From the NCBI RefSeq assembly GCF_030408435.1, contig NZ_CP047046.1:62001-126000 (forward strand): 64,000 nt of DNA, written 5' to 3'. The first letter of the stretch is position 1. Every line of letters begins with the position of its first letter. Under the pieces are notes generated by a model. The model was not told where the DNA came from and did no database searches. It worked only from the letters and a program-made list of their open reading frames with translations. Position numbers and translations under genes: made by a program. Of this stretch, positions 47,255-55,686 are shown in pieces. The stretch comes from Corynebacterium auriscanis (lineage in GTDB: Bacteria; Actinomycetota; Actinomycetes; Mycobacteriales; Mycobacteriaceae).

Positions 47255-47290
47255 GCACTGAACTATACAGCTATTACTGAACTGTCGCAA
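47254..47290 (-). promoter_or_regulatory. Leaderless promoter and operator of the cad operon
   Basis: On the minus strand TTGCGA, 17 bases, TATAGT, then only 7 bases to the ATG, so the transcript should begin at or next to the start codon. CTGAACTATACAG and CTATTACTGAACTG (47,258-47,284) form an imperfect palindrome over the -10 and spacer, a good ArsR-type operator. Confidence 0.72.
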
Positions 47291-47504
47291 CGAGGGTCGA
47301 ACGTCGGCCCGACGGTGATGTGTGGGACACCAGTACCCTTCGGTACTGCCTGTGTCGAAATCGTTCGTTTTTGACACAAAAACCCGGTTTCCGAAATGGT
47401 CCCATACGTAAAGGTGGGTGCGTTACGTTTTTGTATCACAACACAGTGCCGTATTCTATGTGCCCATTCACTGCCCTCCGCACGGGTTCTGATACGTTTT
47501 TGAG

Positions 47505-48344
47505 GGTGCTGTTGCAAAGTTGGGGCAGTAGGAAGAGCGACGTGAAATAATCACAGCCATGGGTATCTTCTCCGGTCGTCATTTCCCCCGTGACATCATT
47601 CTGTGGGCAGTGCGGTGGTACTGCCGCTACGGGGTGAGCTACCGAGACTTGGAGGAATTGATGACTTCAGCGGGGTGTGCCGGTCGATCACACCACGATC
47701 TACCGCTGGGTGCAGAAATACGCCCCTGAGCTGGACAAGCACACTCGGTGGTACCGGCAGGTACCTGATTGGCAGGCTAGTTCCTGGCGGGTGGATGAGA
47801 CCTATATCCGGGTCGGCGGCAGGTGGTGCTACCTCTGATCTGGCGATCACCGCCGGTGGCCAGACCCTGGACTTTTACCTCTCCCCAAAGCGGAACGTGG
47901 CCGCAGCGAAGCGTTTCCTGGCCAAGACGCTGCGAACGAATACGACAGCCGGGTCCCCGCGGGTCATCAACACCGACAAGGCACCAGCTCTGGCCAAGGC
48001 AATATCCGAGCTGAAGGCGGAGGGAATCTGCCCTCAGACGGTGGAGCACCGGCAGGTGAAATACCTGAACAACGTTATCGAGGGAGATCATGGCCGACTT
48101 AAAAGAATCCTGGGGCCGAAGGGAGCGTTCAAAAACCGAATTTCCGCCTACCGGACGTTGAAAGGGATGGAAGCGATGCATTCATTACGGAAAGGCCAGG
48201 GAACGATGTTTGCCTACGGGCACCCGAACCCAGACGCGGTGATCGTCAACCGGATATTCGAGACAGCTTAAGCACCCCGGAGCAAGGACAACTAATGTCT
48301 TGAGGTTGGGCTTTTCGACCCTGGCCCAACTTTGCAACAGCACC
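47505..48344 (+). mobile_element. IS6-family insertion sequence, right copy
   Basis: 840 bp with near-perfect inverted ends (GGTGCTGTTGCAAAGTTGGG on both sides). Same orientation and ends as the truncated copy at 30,290. The flanking 8-mers (TTTTTGAG, GCTACACA) differ. It separates the metal island from the mobilisation module and truncates a group II intron remnant on its right. Confidence 0.9.
47559..48271 (+). pseudogene. IS6-family transposase with two frameshifts
   Basis: Starts GIFSGRHFPRDII at ATG 47559 and is colinear with the copy at 30,344. An extra base near 47,668 (GACTTCAGCGGG versus GACCGAGCGGG) and another near 47,838 (CTCTGATCTGGCG versus CTCTACCGGGC) break the frame. The C-terminal half (AITAGGQTLDFYLSPKRN, VINTDKAPALAKA with the second Asp, VEHRQVKYLNN, EGDHGRLKR with the Glu) is intact but out of frame with the start. 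Confidence 0.87.
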
Positions 48345-48479
48345 GCTACACACCGCACCGGGTGGCGGGTGTTGCTTGACACTTTCTTGGGCTGTGTCCC
48401 GACTGAGGCAACGAAGTCCGAATTCGTCCAGAGTGTCTCAGACCTGGAGGAACCGTTAAGGACATTGGATTATTGCCGA

Positions 48480-48562
48480 TACATTGAAATTAGGAATTGC
48501 CGTATGCGATGAACCGCACGTACGGCGGTGCGAGAGGGCTGCCGGGAAGCCCGGCAGCCTAC
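48480..48562 (+). ncRNA. 3' remnant of a bacterial group II intron (domains V-VI)
   Basis: GCCGTATGCG-ATGAAC-CGCA-CG-TACGGC (48,499-48,526) folds as a domain V hairpin with a two-base CG bulge and closed GCCGTA/TACGGC stem. After GGTGCGAGAG comes domain VI, GGCTGCCGGG-AAG-CCCGGCAGCC (48,537-48,559), followed by TAC, as in 3' ends of bacterial introns. There is no reverse-transcriptase gene upstream; the IS6 end at 48,344 has removed the rest. Confidence 0.75.
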
Positions 48563-48593
48563 TTGATTTTCTTCCAGTTGCGCGGCGGTCTCG

Positions 48594-49547
48594 CTAGTCG
48601 TCGCCCGCTAGCTTCGATGCGACGTAGACCATGGGGCTGACTATCAGGCCGATAGCACCTAACGTGACCGCGAGCCAGCCGACCGTCGAGTACCAGGTCT
48701 CGGCCGCCGCGACGTGTCCCCAGAGCGTGCCCACACCGTCGGGTAGACCCAAGAACTGCATTACCCCCACTCCTAACGCCCCGATAGCTGTGAGTCCCGC
48801 TCCTACCAGCAGGGTCGCGATGATTACCCACAGCGCAAACCTCTTGGTATTTTCCATCCTTTCCGTGTCTTTCTGTATAGCTTCGGCCAGTTTCTGTCGC
48901 TCTGTGGTCACCTTTTCCAGCTCCTTCGACAGACGCGCACGCTCTCGTTCCAGCCGGTTCACGGCTGCGTTGACAGTGCTGTCTAAGCTGTCTTGGACGC
49001 TTTTGAAGGACTCGTTGACCAGTGGCCTCAGGTCAGAACTCAGGCTCGTAGTTAGCTGCCTGGTTAAGCCTCTCGAGACGCTCTTGGCGCTTTCGTCGCT
49101 GAGCTTCACCGGATGCTTCGCGACCTCCAGCGTTGCGCGGTACATCGCCGCGAGGTCGCCGAGTGTTTTCTGGATACTTTTCATCGACGGGCCCATGTCC
49201 GTCAGCATGTTTACCAGACTGCTGATGGTCTCCGCGACCGCCCGCTGCGCCTGGTCGTACTCCTTCGTCCCGACGGTGGTTTGAGCTAAACTTTTCAGCT
49301 GCTCGCCGAGCTTCTGTTGCTGCCCGGATAACCTCAGAAGTTCCTTCTCCGACGCTGCGATGGATTGGATCTTGGTTTCCAACTCGCTCACTGCTTTGAG
49401 CGCTGCTGCTGTCTTGGTTGAGTCCTTCGTACGTTGACTCTGCAAGGTCTCCAGGGCTTCCAAGACGGGGTCCAGACTCTCGTCCAGATATGTCTCTAGG
49501 GTTTGTTGCTGATGCCCGGTCAGTGGTTGATTCACTGTCATTTTCAC
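48594..49547 (-). CDS. MobB-like coiled-coil membrane protein overlapping the relaxase gene
   Basis: 317 aa. Long coiled-coil segments (residues about 20-110 and 195-235) precede two C-terminal TM helices (FALWVIIATLLVGAGLTAIG and a second near WLAVTLGAIGLIV). It shares 515 bases with the 3' part of the relaxase gene in another frame, the same nested arrangement as mobB inside mobA in ColE1-type plasmids, whose MobB is also membrane-anchored. It probably tethers the relaxosome to the transfer apparatus. Family membership is by architecture, not sequence motif. Confidence 0.7.
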   Translation of the reverse strand: MKMTVNQPLTGHQQQTLETYLDESLDPVLEALETLQSQRTKDSTKTAAALKAVSELETKIQSIAASEKELLRLSGQQQKLGEQLKSLAQTTVGTKEYDQAQRAVAETISSLVNMLTDMGPSMKSIQKTLGDLAAMYRATLEVAKHPVKLSDESAKSVSRGLTRQLTTSLSSDLRPLVNESFKSVQDSLDSTVNAAVNRLERERARLSKELEKVTTERQKLAEAIQKDTERMENTKRFALWVIIATLLVGAGLTAIGALGVGVMQFLGLPDGVGTLWGHVAAAETWYSTVGWLAVTLGAIGLIVSPMVYVASKLAGDD

Positions 49548-50532
49548 TTTCTTTGTTGAGGTGTTTAATTCGGTCTATGCGTGTCTGTCGAGCAATGGCT
49601 GCTGCCAGCTGTGCTTGTGCTTCTGCAATACGGTCGCTCAGACCACTGGTGGTGTAGCCAGGGCCGAATTTCGAGCCCGCGTCTGCTGCTTTGCGCTTAC
49701 GGCTCTTACCCTTCGGGGTGCGTGTTGTGTACGTCATGTCCTTGCCGTTGTCATCGACCAGTCCGATGCTGAGTTCGTCGTCCATCATCTTCAGCGACAG
49801 GTTGTAATCGACAGCCAGGTCGTGCGCTTTATCAAGCCCATCCGGGGCGTTGAGGACGCGGTCATCTGCGATTAGTTCATCGACGCGCTTGCGAAGATAA
49901 TCAGCCCAGGTATCGCCCGTCAGGTCGTTGATTCCTAGGCCAGTCGAGTCAATGCTTTTACCGTCTCGGATCGCCATGCGTTCGGCACGCCGGAGCTTGA
50001 CGAAGCCTTCTGGCTCCAATCTCCTCATACCCCAGTCGCGCATCACCTCATCGTTGACTACTTTGACTGCGTGCCAATTGCCGGCGCGTTTAGGCGTGGC
50101 CTTACCAGTACTTAGGTCGTGATTAAGCAGGATTAGGTGGTTGTGCACACAACCGGATTTGCTGTCGGTATGGGTGGCAACGACGAAAGGTGTGTCGGGC
50201 GCCAGCCGCTGCGCTAAATCTGTACCCATCGCGTTGGCTTTCTCGACATGTGACGGATCATCTCGGTTTAGCTCGTCGCGCGACCAGGACTGAACTAGAG
50301 TAATGGCCCTATTACTGCGGTTGCTGTAATTATTCATGATGTCACGGCCAGATTCGATGAACTCGATTCCGGCCCAGCGGCCGTCGCTGTCGTTGTCCAT
50401 TTCACTGCCGCAAACGACTGTCAATGCCGTAGCGCGAACTTGACCACTCTTTGCATTCGTACGGTTGCCATAGACCGCGTATACGACAGGCGAAGACAGA
50501 CTTTTTGATCTATCAACGGTTGTAATTGACAT
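49033..50532 (-). CDS. Mobilisation relaxase
   Basis: A 499-aa DNA relaxase that would nick oriT and pilot the strand in conjugative mobilisation. The metal-binding motif III is GCVHNHLILLN (H-x-H with a following Asn), preceded by FVVATHTDSKSG, with a candidate catalytic Tyr near the N-terminus (VVYAVYGNRT). The C-terminal third is hydrophilic, coiled-coil and Gly/Arg-rich. It overlaps mobC at its start (20 bases) and the mobB-like gene at its end. No type IV secretion genes are in the window, so the element would need a helper. Confidence 0.85.
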   Translation of the reverse strand: MSITTVDRSKSLSSPVVYAVYGNRTNAKSGQVRATALTVVCGSEMDNDSDGRWAGIEFIESGRDIMNNYSNRSNRAITLVQSWSRDELNRDDPSHVEKANAMGTDLAQRLAPDTPFVVATHTDSKSGCVHNHLILLNHDLSTGKATPKRAGNWHAVKVVNDEVMRDWGMRRLEPEGFVKLRRAERMAIRDGKSIDSTGLGINDLTGDTWADYLRKRVDELIADDRVLNAPDGLDKAHDLAVDYNLSLKMMDDELSIGLVDDNGKDMTYTTRTPKGKSRKRKAADAGSKFGPGYTTSGLSDRIAEAQAQLAAAIARQTRIDRIKHLNKESENDSESTTDRASATNPRDISGRESGPRLGSPGDLAESTYEGLNQDSSSAQSSERVGNQDPIHRSVGEGTSEVIRAATEARRAAEKFSSNHRRDEGVRPGAAGGRGDHQQSGKHADGHGPVDEKYPENTRRPRGDVPRNAGGREASGEAQRRKRQERLERLNQAANYEPEF

Positions 50533-50884
50533 AGCTACTGACCGTATCCTTGAGGTGATTAAAGTCTGCCTGAGCCTGGGATATGAGGGCTATCAACCCG
50601 TCGTCGCCAGAGGCGTGCGCCCGCCGTGTGAGCTGGTTGAGATTCACGCCGATACGATTGATCTCTTTCCACAATCGCCTCACGTTGTTCTGAAACTCTT
50701 GCGGTGGGTCATTGATCCGACGCTCCCACCCTCGCGGCAGTCGGTCAGCTAGGGTGTGGATAGCTCCCCGCATGACCTCTGCTGGGGACAGGTTGGCGCG
50801 CTTAGCGACTTCGCTAACGATATGCCACTGTTCGGCATTAAGTCGCAAAGTCAATCGCTTCTCGACAGGTCCGTCTAGTTTCAA
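50513..50884 (-). CDS. MobC-like relaxosome accessory protein
   Basis: A 123-aa protein with an N-terminal ribbon-helix-helix-like part (KRLTLRLNAEQWHIVSEVAKRANLSPAEVMRGAI) and the MobC motif NNVRRLWKEINRIGVNLNQLTR. MobC binds oriT and helps open it for the relaxase. It immediately follows a candidate oriT hairpin and overlaps the relaxase start. Confidence 0.86.
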   Translation of the reverse strand: MKLDGPVEKRLTLRLNAEQWHIVSEVAKRANLSPAEVMRGAIHTLADRLPRGWERRINDPPQEFQNNVRRLWKEINRIGVNLNQLTRRAHASGDDGLIALISQAQADFNHLKDTVSSYVNYNR

Positions 50885-50925
50885 TTCATCGTGTCTTTCT
50901 GTTCGTATATCTTTGCGTTCTGTAA

Positions 50926-50957
50926 ATCTCCCAACTCGCTTACGCGTGCTGGGAGAT
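50926..50957 (-). other. Inverted repeat, candidate oriT
   Basis: ATCTCCCA and TGGGAGAT, a perfect 8-bp inverted repeat with a 16-base spacer, 42 bases upstream of mobC. Mobilisable plasmids usually have oriT with such a repeat just before mobC. A role as a terminator for the upstream operon is the alternative. Confidence 0.55.
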
Positions 50958-51281
50958 AGCCCCTTCTTTCTCCCACGCTTCGAGCTACCTCCGTCTCACT
51001 GATTACTGCGTAATCCGTGAGCACTGGTGGTAGTCGAAGTCGGCTCCAAATAAGGGGCGGCCAGCATCACCTTGAGCACCTTTCGGTGCTCGGTGGCTGG
51101 CAGGGGGCTACTCCCCCTGGCCCCCTCGGTCTGACCAGTCTGGGGACTGCTCAGAATCCCCAGCGGCCGATTGCACGGCCGCTGAATCAGGCACGCCATG
51201 CGGGCTGTCGGGATGGGGAGTAACCACTTCCAACCCGACAGTGGCGAGCAACTCCGCGACCGTGCGGTTGCGGTAGGCAGC

Positions 51282-51446
51282 TCACTCAGAATCCGGCTTC
51301 GCAGCGGCGTCTTCCAGCACGCGACCAAGCTCAAGCAAGAGCTTCTCGTGCTGTTCTCTCTCGCGCCGTTTGGCTTCTTCGCGAGCCTGTTTCTCAGCCT
51401 CGATTCGCTCCAGTGCGATTTCGATTTTCGACTTCTTCGTAGCCAT
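51282..51446 (-). CDS. Small basic coiled-coil protein of the mobilisation region
   Basis: 54 codons, MATKKSKIEIALERIEAEKQ then a Lys/Arg/Glu-rich helix ending AAKPDSE-TGA. It starts right at the stop of the preceding 112-aa gene. After the TGA the same frame stays open for 57 codons with coding-like sequence (NRTVAELLATVGLEVVTPHP, DSPHGVPDSAAVQSAAGDSE) to a TAG at 51,108. So the stop may have split a longer ~112-aa protein, or two small proteins are encoded. Similar small TraD/Mob proteins occur in actinobacterial plasmids. Confidence 0.6.
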   Translation of the reverse strand: MATKKSKIEIALERIEAEKQAREEAKRREREQHEKLLLELGRVLEDAAAKPDSE

Positions 51447-51448
51447 TT

Positions 51449-51787
51449 CTACAACTCCATTCCATCGGATTCTTTAGTCTTTGTACGAGACCCCTGCGGG
51501 GTCCTGATGCGTTGTACTGCACGTCGTTGACGGCGCTGGTTGTCACGCTCCTGGAGGTCTCGCCTGGAGGTCTCGACGACGTCCTTGGCGGAGGCTTGCA
51601 CGTCTTGTTCTGGCGCGGCTGATGGCGGAGCTTCTGCGACCTCGTGCATGTCGGCAGCAGCGTGCTTGGCTTGCTTGGCCAGACGCTGCCAGTCTGCGCT
51701 GAGTATGCCTGAGATGGCGGGCGGCAGAGGTTCTTTTTTCGTCGTTCCCGTCACGCTTTCAGCGATCGTTGAAGACAATTTGCTCAA
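51449..51787 (-). CDS. Hypothetical hydrophilic protein of the element
   Basis: 112 aa, beginning MSKLSSTIAESVTGTTKKEP. Helix-forming and rich in Ala, Gln and Arg (RRDLQERDNQRRQRRAVQRI), so possibly nucleic-acid-binding. It lies in a minus-strand series between the polymerase genes and the small coiled-coil gene. No family is recognised. Confidence 0.55.
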   Translation of the reverse strand: MSKLSSTIAESVTGTTKKEPLPPAISGILSADWQRLAKQAKHAAADMHEVAEAPPSAAPEQDVQASAKDVVETSRRDLQERDNQRRQRRAVQRIRTPQGSRTKTKESDGMEL

Positions 51788-51895
51788 TGTTCTTCTCCTT
51801 TACTTTTTGGCTTGCATTAAAGGTCTTGGCATGGGGCGGGTAATCGCCGTGTCCCTTGCGCTGTGGAGGTCCGCGGGGAACGAGGTGAGACGGCA

Positions 51896-52306
51896 TCATT
51901 TACACCCTGCCCAGGTGGCCTCTGGCCCCGCCGAGTCGGCCAGGACCGGGATGCTTATACCCTCTACACATGGCAGCTGCATCGACTCGAAGGGGCTGAT
52001 GACCGCCTGTTTGACGTCCTCAGCGTGGTCGCGCGGGACTGAGAGAACAACCTCGTCGTGCACGAAGATCCGAATCATTTCTGCGACGTCGTCGGGCAGT
52101 GCAAGCACGCCTTCCAAGAAGAAGTCGCGGGCGGCGCCCTGCCCATACGCGGCGAGAGCATCAGCCGCTTCGCGGGCGAGTCGATCGTAGAGGTCGCCCT
52201 GCTGCTCGGCAGCAGCAGCACGCTTGAGCTTCGCGATGCGGTCGGCGGCACGGCGGTGCTCCTGCTCGATCAGCTCATCGAGATTGGTGGAGATGTTGTT
52301 CGTCAT
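51896..52306 (-). CDS. Orphan C-terminal module of a family A DNA polymerase
   Basis: 136 aa from ATG 52306. After a charged helical start, the last ~85 residues align with the end of the Pol I palm: GQGAARDFFLEGVLAL (Pol I QGTAAD-IIK-AM), IRIFVHDEVVLSVPRDHAEDV (motif C, HDE) and a terminal strand ending TWAGCK. The catalytic motif C Asp and following Glu are present. Motif A, the O-helix and the whole finger domain are missing, so it cannot polymerise alone. It ends up 16 bases after the family B polymerase gene and is co-directional. It may be an accessory subunit or a decayed fragment kept under selection. Confidence 0.7.
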   Translation of the reverse strand: MTNNISTNLDELIEQEHRRAADRIAKLKRAAAAEQQGDLYDRLAREAADALAAYGQGAARDFFLEGVLALPDDVAEMIRIFVHDEVVLSVPRDHAEDVKQAVISPFESMQLPCVEGISIPVLADSAGPEATWAGCK

Positions 52307-52322
52307 GGTCAGTTCCTTCCAG

Positions 52323-55091
52323 TCAGTACGGCAGCCGGTCGGCGTCCGAGGGGTGGTCACCGGAGGCCATTGCCACCATCCGGTCGAGGTAGGGGGAGAG
52401 CGCGTCGGTGGGGAGCATCTGAGCGGCGCGCTCGGGGCGTCGAGCGTTGTCCCAGTCGCCGCGAGAAACGGTGCCCATCCCCCACTCAGCAAGCCACACA
52501 AGGCGCTCGGTAATGCTCAGAGAGCGGTCGGCCAATGTCGGGATCGTGATCACGCCCTGCCGGTGTGCCATGACGATGGACATCAGCACCGTGCGTTGCG
52601 GAGTAATGATCCGGCGACCCTTGCCGTGGGTGTATCGCACGTCCCAGTCACGCCATTCGGCGACGGTGCGAAGGCATCCTGTCCGTGCCATCTCGCGAGC
52701 GATCTGCCGGGCGCGCACGCAGTCCTCGATTCGTTCCCACGGTTCGGTGGGGAATGTCGCCATCTCCTTGGATGAGCCATCCGGAAGAGGCACCATCTCT
52801 GGGGTCATGGAGGACATGACGGGCTTGCGCTTGAGGTCATAGTCCATGCTCACGGAGCGCTCGACACGGGAGGGAAGAAAGTCCTTGCGGTCTTCGGTAC
52901 GAGACAGCTCCTGGAACGACGGGAACCTGGTGTACCCGTTCGGAACGCGACCCTCACGGGTCACGACCGAAACCAGGAGCAACTCGCGGTCTTCAAGGCT
53001 GTCAGGGAGGACGCCCTTTGGTGCCTTGAGCCCGTTGTGAGCACACACCCCACGGAGGTCGAGGGAGACGTTGCCGCGCGTGGTGAAGTTCACCAGGTCG
53101 CGCTGCGCATGCTTGGCCTCCCAGATCGACGGGTCGCCGGTCAGAGCAATGCGCGCATCGCCGAGCACCTCCTTCAGCCCGTAGAGGTCCAGGGCGGCGA
53201 CCTCATCCACGGTGGCGTCGGTGATGAAGCCATCCGTCGTCACCGAGTAGACCTTCCGTCCGTGATCGGTGAGTTGATTCATCGTCGCCAGCAGCTGAGC
53301 ACGCACCAACGAGGTCGTGGTGGCAGCGTGATATGGGCTGGACACGGCCGAGCCGCTGTCGTTGTCTATTTCCTGTGCCCGAGCGTCCCAGGACCGATGC
53401 TCAGCGACATCCTGAGCAGTTTTGCCGTACACCGAGTTCACGCAGGTCTTGAGCGTCTGCTCCTCCAGCGACCCCTTGCCGTACAGCGCCTTAGCGGCGT
53501 TGCGGTCGTCGATCAGCTGCTTCACCCCATGACGCAACGACAGGCTCGGCTCACCATCGAGCTTGAGGACGCGTCCGAGGTAACCGATCTGGCAGTAGAC
53601 TTTCGCGCCCACCACGAGAGCGAGCCACAGCTCAGGACCGCACACCCAGGTCCCAGCGACGCCCTCTGAGGTCCGCGGGTAGATGAGCGTCCCGTCAGCG
53701 ACGATGGGCAGGCAAGGATGCAGCACATTGCCCGGGAACTCGAAGGAGACGAATCCTACGAACGGTGTCGTCGCCGAGGGCACCTCGTCCAGGGTGAGAG
53801 TCCTTTCGTGAACAACATCCTCGATGGCACCGGCCTCCCAGTCGAGGTCGCGCACCAACGCCATCGCGGTGGGATAGGCATTCTGAGCGTCGATGTCCAC
53901 GGTCGGGATCGGGTAGTAACCAGGCATCGGGCAGCTGTTGAGACCGCCGTGATACGCGCGAGCGAATGCCTTAGTCAGCTGTGCAGCGGCACCGTCCAGA
54001 GGATTGCGGCCACGCTTGGCGTAGAAGCTCAGCCGGTCGCCTTCCTCGACGGCTTCGACGCCTTCGTCCTCATCCACCAGCCCGGCGAACTTCCGCCGAA
54101 ACTCTGCCGGTGATGACGCCCCGAGGTAGGTACTGCCCGAATCTACAAGGGCGGCAGCCGCGCCACCGCTGAGAGTGATCGGAGGAACGACGCCATCGCC
54201 CCAGAGGCGGGCGAGGTACTCGACAACGATCACGGCGTCGTTGACGCCGTACTCCAGGAATGCCTGCAAATGCTCACACCGGTAGTCGGACATGCGCGAG
54301 ATCCACCCATCCGGCACGTCCAGCTTCGCGACACCGCACGCCTCGCCGAGCACCACCAGCGACTTCTTCCCAGCAGGGGCCTGTGACATCGTGTCACGCA
54401 CGGTCACCGACAAGCTCTGCCACCAGTGCCCGTTCTCGTTGCCCCGCTGCGAGCGGAACGGCAACAGCGTGACCAGCCCGCCACCAGCCGACGTCAGTCG
54501 GACGAGGCTGTCCAGCTCACGCGACTGGCCACCAGTGCGGAACGTCGTGAGGTCGGCGGAACCGTAATGACAGGCGAGCACGATGGGCACGCGCAGCTTC
54601 GCCAGCGCCTCGCGGCGCTTCTCCCAATCCTCGGACCAGAACGAGCCGCGAGAAACACCACGGGGACCTACCTCGTCAGGCACCAGAGGTGAGCGCCACA
54701 ACTCAGCGGCAGTAACCACGGTCCACAGCGCCCGGTGCAGCGAGATGCGAGAGGTCGATCCCAGCGGAGGCAGGATGATGACCTCGACCATCACCGACGG
54801 ATCGACCGGGTCCGGCACCGCGAACTGATAGCTGTCGATGACCCGAGCGCCACCACTGGTCGTGAACTCTGTGTCGAACCCGACGATGATGCCGGCGCGG
54901 CCCGTGCCCATCGCCCTCACCGACGGAAGGTCACCGAACGACCTCGTGGCGGCGCGGTCAGACGGTTGTAACGCGGGGCTCCCGCTCACCGCGGTCCGAG
55001 GGCGTCGCCGCACGAGCACCTCGAAGACGACGCCGTGCCGGGCGCCGTCGGTGATCTCCTGGCGCGTCCAGCCATACGCCGTGGCGCTCAT
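52323..55091 (-). CDS. Family B DNA polymerase with 3'-5' exonuclease, candidate piPolB
   Basis: 922 aa. Exonuclease domain: Exo I FDTEF (D73, E75), Exo II around D180 (HYGSADLTTF), Exo III YGVND (Y281, D285). Polymerase: motif A VDIDAQNAYP (D399-Y406), motif B KTCVNSVYG (548-556), motif C VTTDGF (D620). The TTDG in place of the usual DTDS recalls primer-independent PolBs of pipolins, as far as I remember that family. No terminal-protein gene or linear-replicon feature is visible. It probably replicates the excised circle or takes part in repair. Overlaps the HTH gene by 4 bases (ATGA). Confidence 0.82.
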   Translation of the reverse strand: MSATAYGWTRQEITDGARHGVVFEVLVRRRPRTAVSGSPALQPSDRAATRSFGDLPSVRAMGTGRAGIIVGFDTEFTTSGGARVIDSYQFAVPDPVDPSVMVEVIILPPLGSTSRISLHRALWTVVTAAELWRSPLVPDEVGPRGVSRGSFWSEDWEKRREALAKLRVPIVLACHYGSADLTTFRTGGQSRELDSLVRLTSAGGGLVTLLPFRSQRGNENGHWWQSLSVTVRDTMSQAPAGKKSLVVLGEACGVAKLDVPDGWISRMSDYRCEHLQAFLEYGVNDAVIVVEYLARLWGDGVVPPITLSGGAAAALVDSGSTYLGASSPAEFRRKFAGLVDEDEGVEAVEEGDRLSFYAKRGRNPLDGAAAQLTKAFARAYHGGLNSCPMPGYYPIPTVDIDAQNAYPTAMALVRDLDWEAGAIEDVVHERTLTLDEVPSATTPFVGFVSFEFPGNVLHPCLPIVADGTLIYPRTSEGVAGTWVCGPELWLALVVGAKVYCQIGYLGRVLKLDGEPSLSLRHGVKQLIDDRNAAKALYGKGSLEEQTLKTCVNSVYGKTAQDVAEHRSWDARAQEIDNDSGSAVSSPYHAATTTSLVRAQLLATMNQLTDHGRKVYSVTTDGFITDATVDEVAALDLYGLKEVLGDARIALTGDPSIWEAKHAQRDLVNFTTRGNVSLDLRGVCAHNGLKAPKGVLPDSLEDRELLLVSVVTREGRVPNGYTRFPSFQELSRTEDRKDFLPSRVERSVSMDYDLKRKPVMSSMTPEMVPLPDGSSKEMATFPTEPWERIEDCVRARQIAREMARTGCLRTVAEWRDWDVRYTHGKGRRIITPQRTVLMSIVMAHRQGVITIPTLADRSLSITERLVWLAEWGMGTVSRGDWDNARRPERAAQMLPTDALSPYLDRMVAMASGDHPSDADRLPY

Positions 55092-55396
55092 GCCGCACCG
55101 CCTAACAGCGCAAACAGACGCTGCACCTGCTCATCGGTCAGCGGGGGAGCGGTGGCGACGATGTGCTTGACCGCGTCCTCGATGTCCTCGAAGGGGGCTG
55201 GCCGCTCCGGTACCGCGCGAACCTCAAGGTCGCTTGACCGCACCATCAGCCGGTTGCCGATCTTGACCGCGGGCAGGAGGCCCGCTTTGATGTCGCGTCT
55301 GAGGGTTGAATAGCCGCCGTATCCGAGAGCGGCGGCGCGCTTGAGTGAGATGAGTGGTTCAGGGGACGTGGTTATCGGAGTCGTAGCAAGACTCAT
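55088..55396 (-). CDS. Helix-turn-helix (excisionase/AlpA-like) protein
   Basis: 102 aa from ATG 55396 (after GAGGAAAC), a better start than upstream codons. It has a MerR/AlpA-type HTH: LISLKRAAALGYGGYSTLRRDIKAG, then LPAVKIGNRLMVRSSDLE, the wing typical of excisionases. A C-terminal helix (LTDEQVQRLFALLGG) follows. Its gene ends in the polymerase start. It could be the recombination directionality factor for the serine integrase or regulate the polymerase operon. Confidence 0.72.
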   Translation of the reverse strand: MSLATTPITTSPEPLISLKRAAALGYGGYSTLRRDIKAGLLPAVKIGNRLMVRSSDLEVRAVPERPAPFEDIEDAVKHIVATAPPLTDEQVQRLFALLGGAA

Positions 55397-55686
55397 CGTG
55401 GTAGTTTCCTCGCAGGAGTAATCCTCCGGCGTGGAGTGCATTGCCGGCTGCTACGGGGATTCACGGATAACTACATCCCACACCACATCAGTGCTCGTTT
55501 ATCGCTGATCAAGCGTCTCGGGCTACTTGACTCCGTGGAGCTGCTAGACCGCCGGATAACCGGTCGAGGGGATCTGCCGCGCTCCTAAGACCATGATCGG
55601 AGCTTGGCTCGGCTACGATCATAGCAGGATCAAACACGATTTGGTGTCTCTGGTGCGCTACGTGACGCCAGTGCTGTCCTGAATGT

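Noticed and set aside
51017..51334. Open frames on both strands downstream of the small Mob protein as separate genes
   Set aside because: The best coding signal there is the in-frame continuation of the 51,282-51,446 gene, in a different frame from those open frames.
52323..55091. Protein-primed (linear plasmid) DNA polymerase
   Set aside because: No terminal protein gene or terminal inverted repeats at the element ends, and motif C is TTDG instead of DTDS; kept only as an alternative to piPolB.
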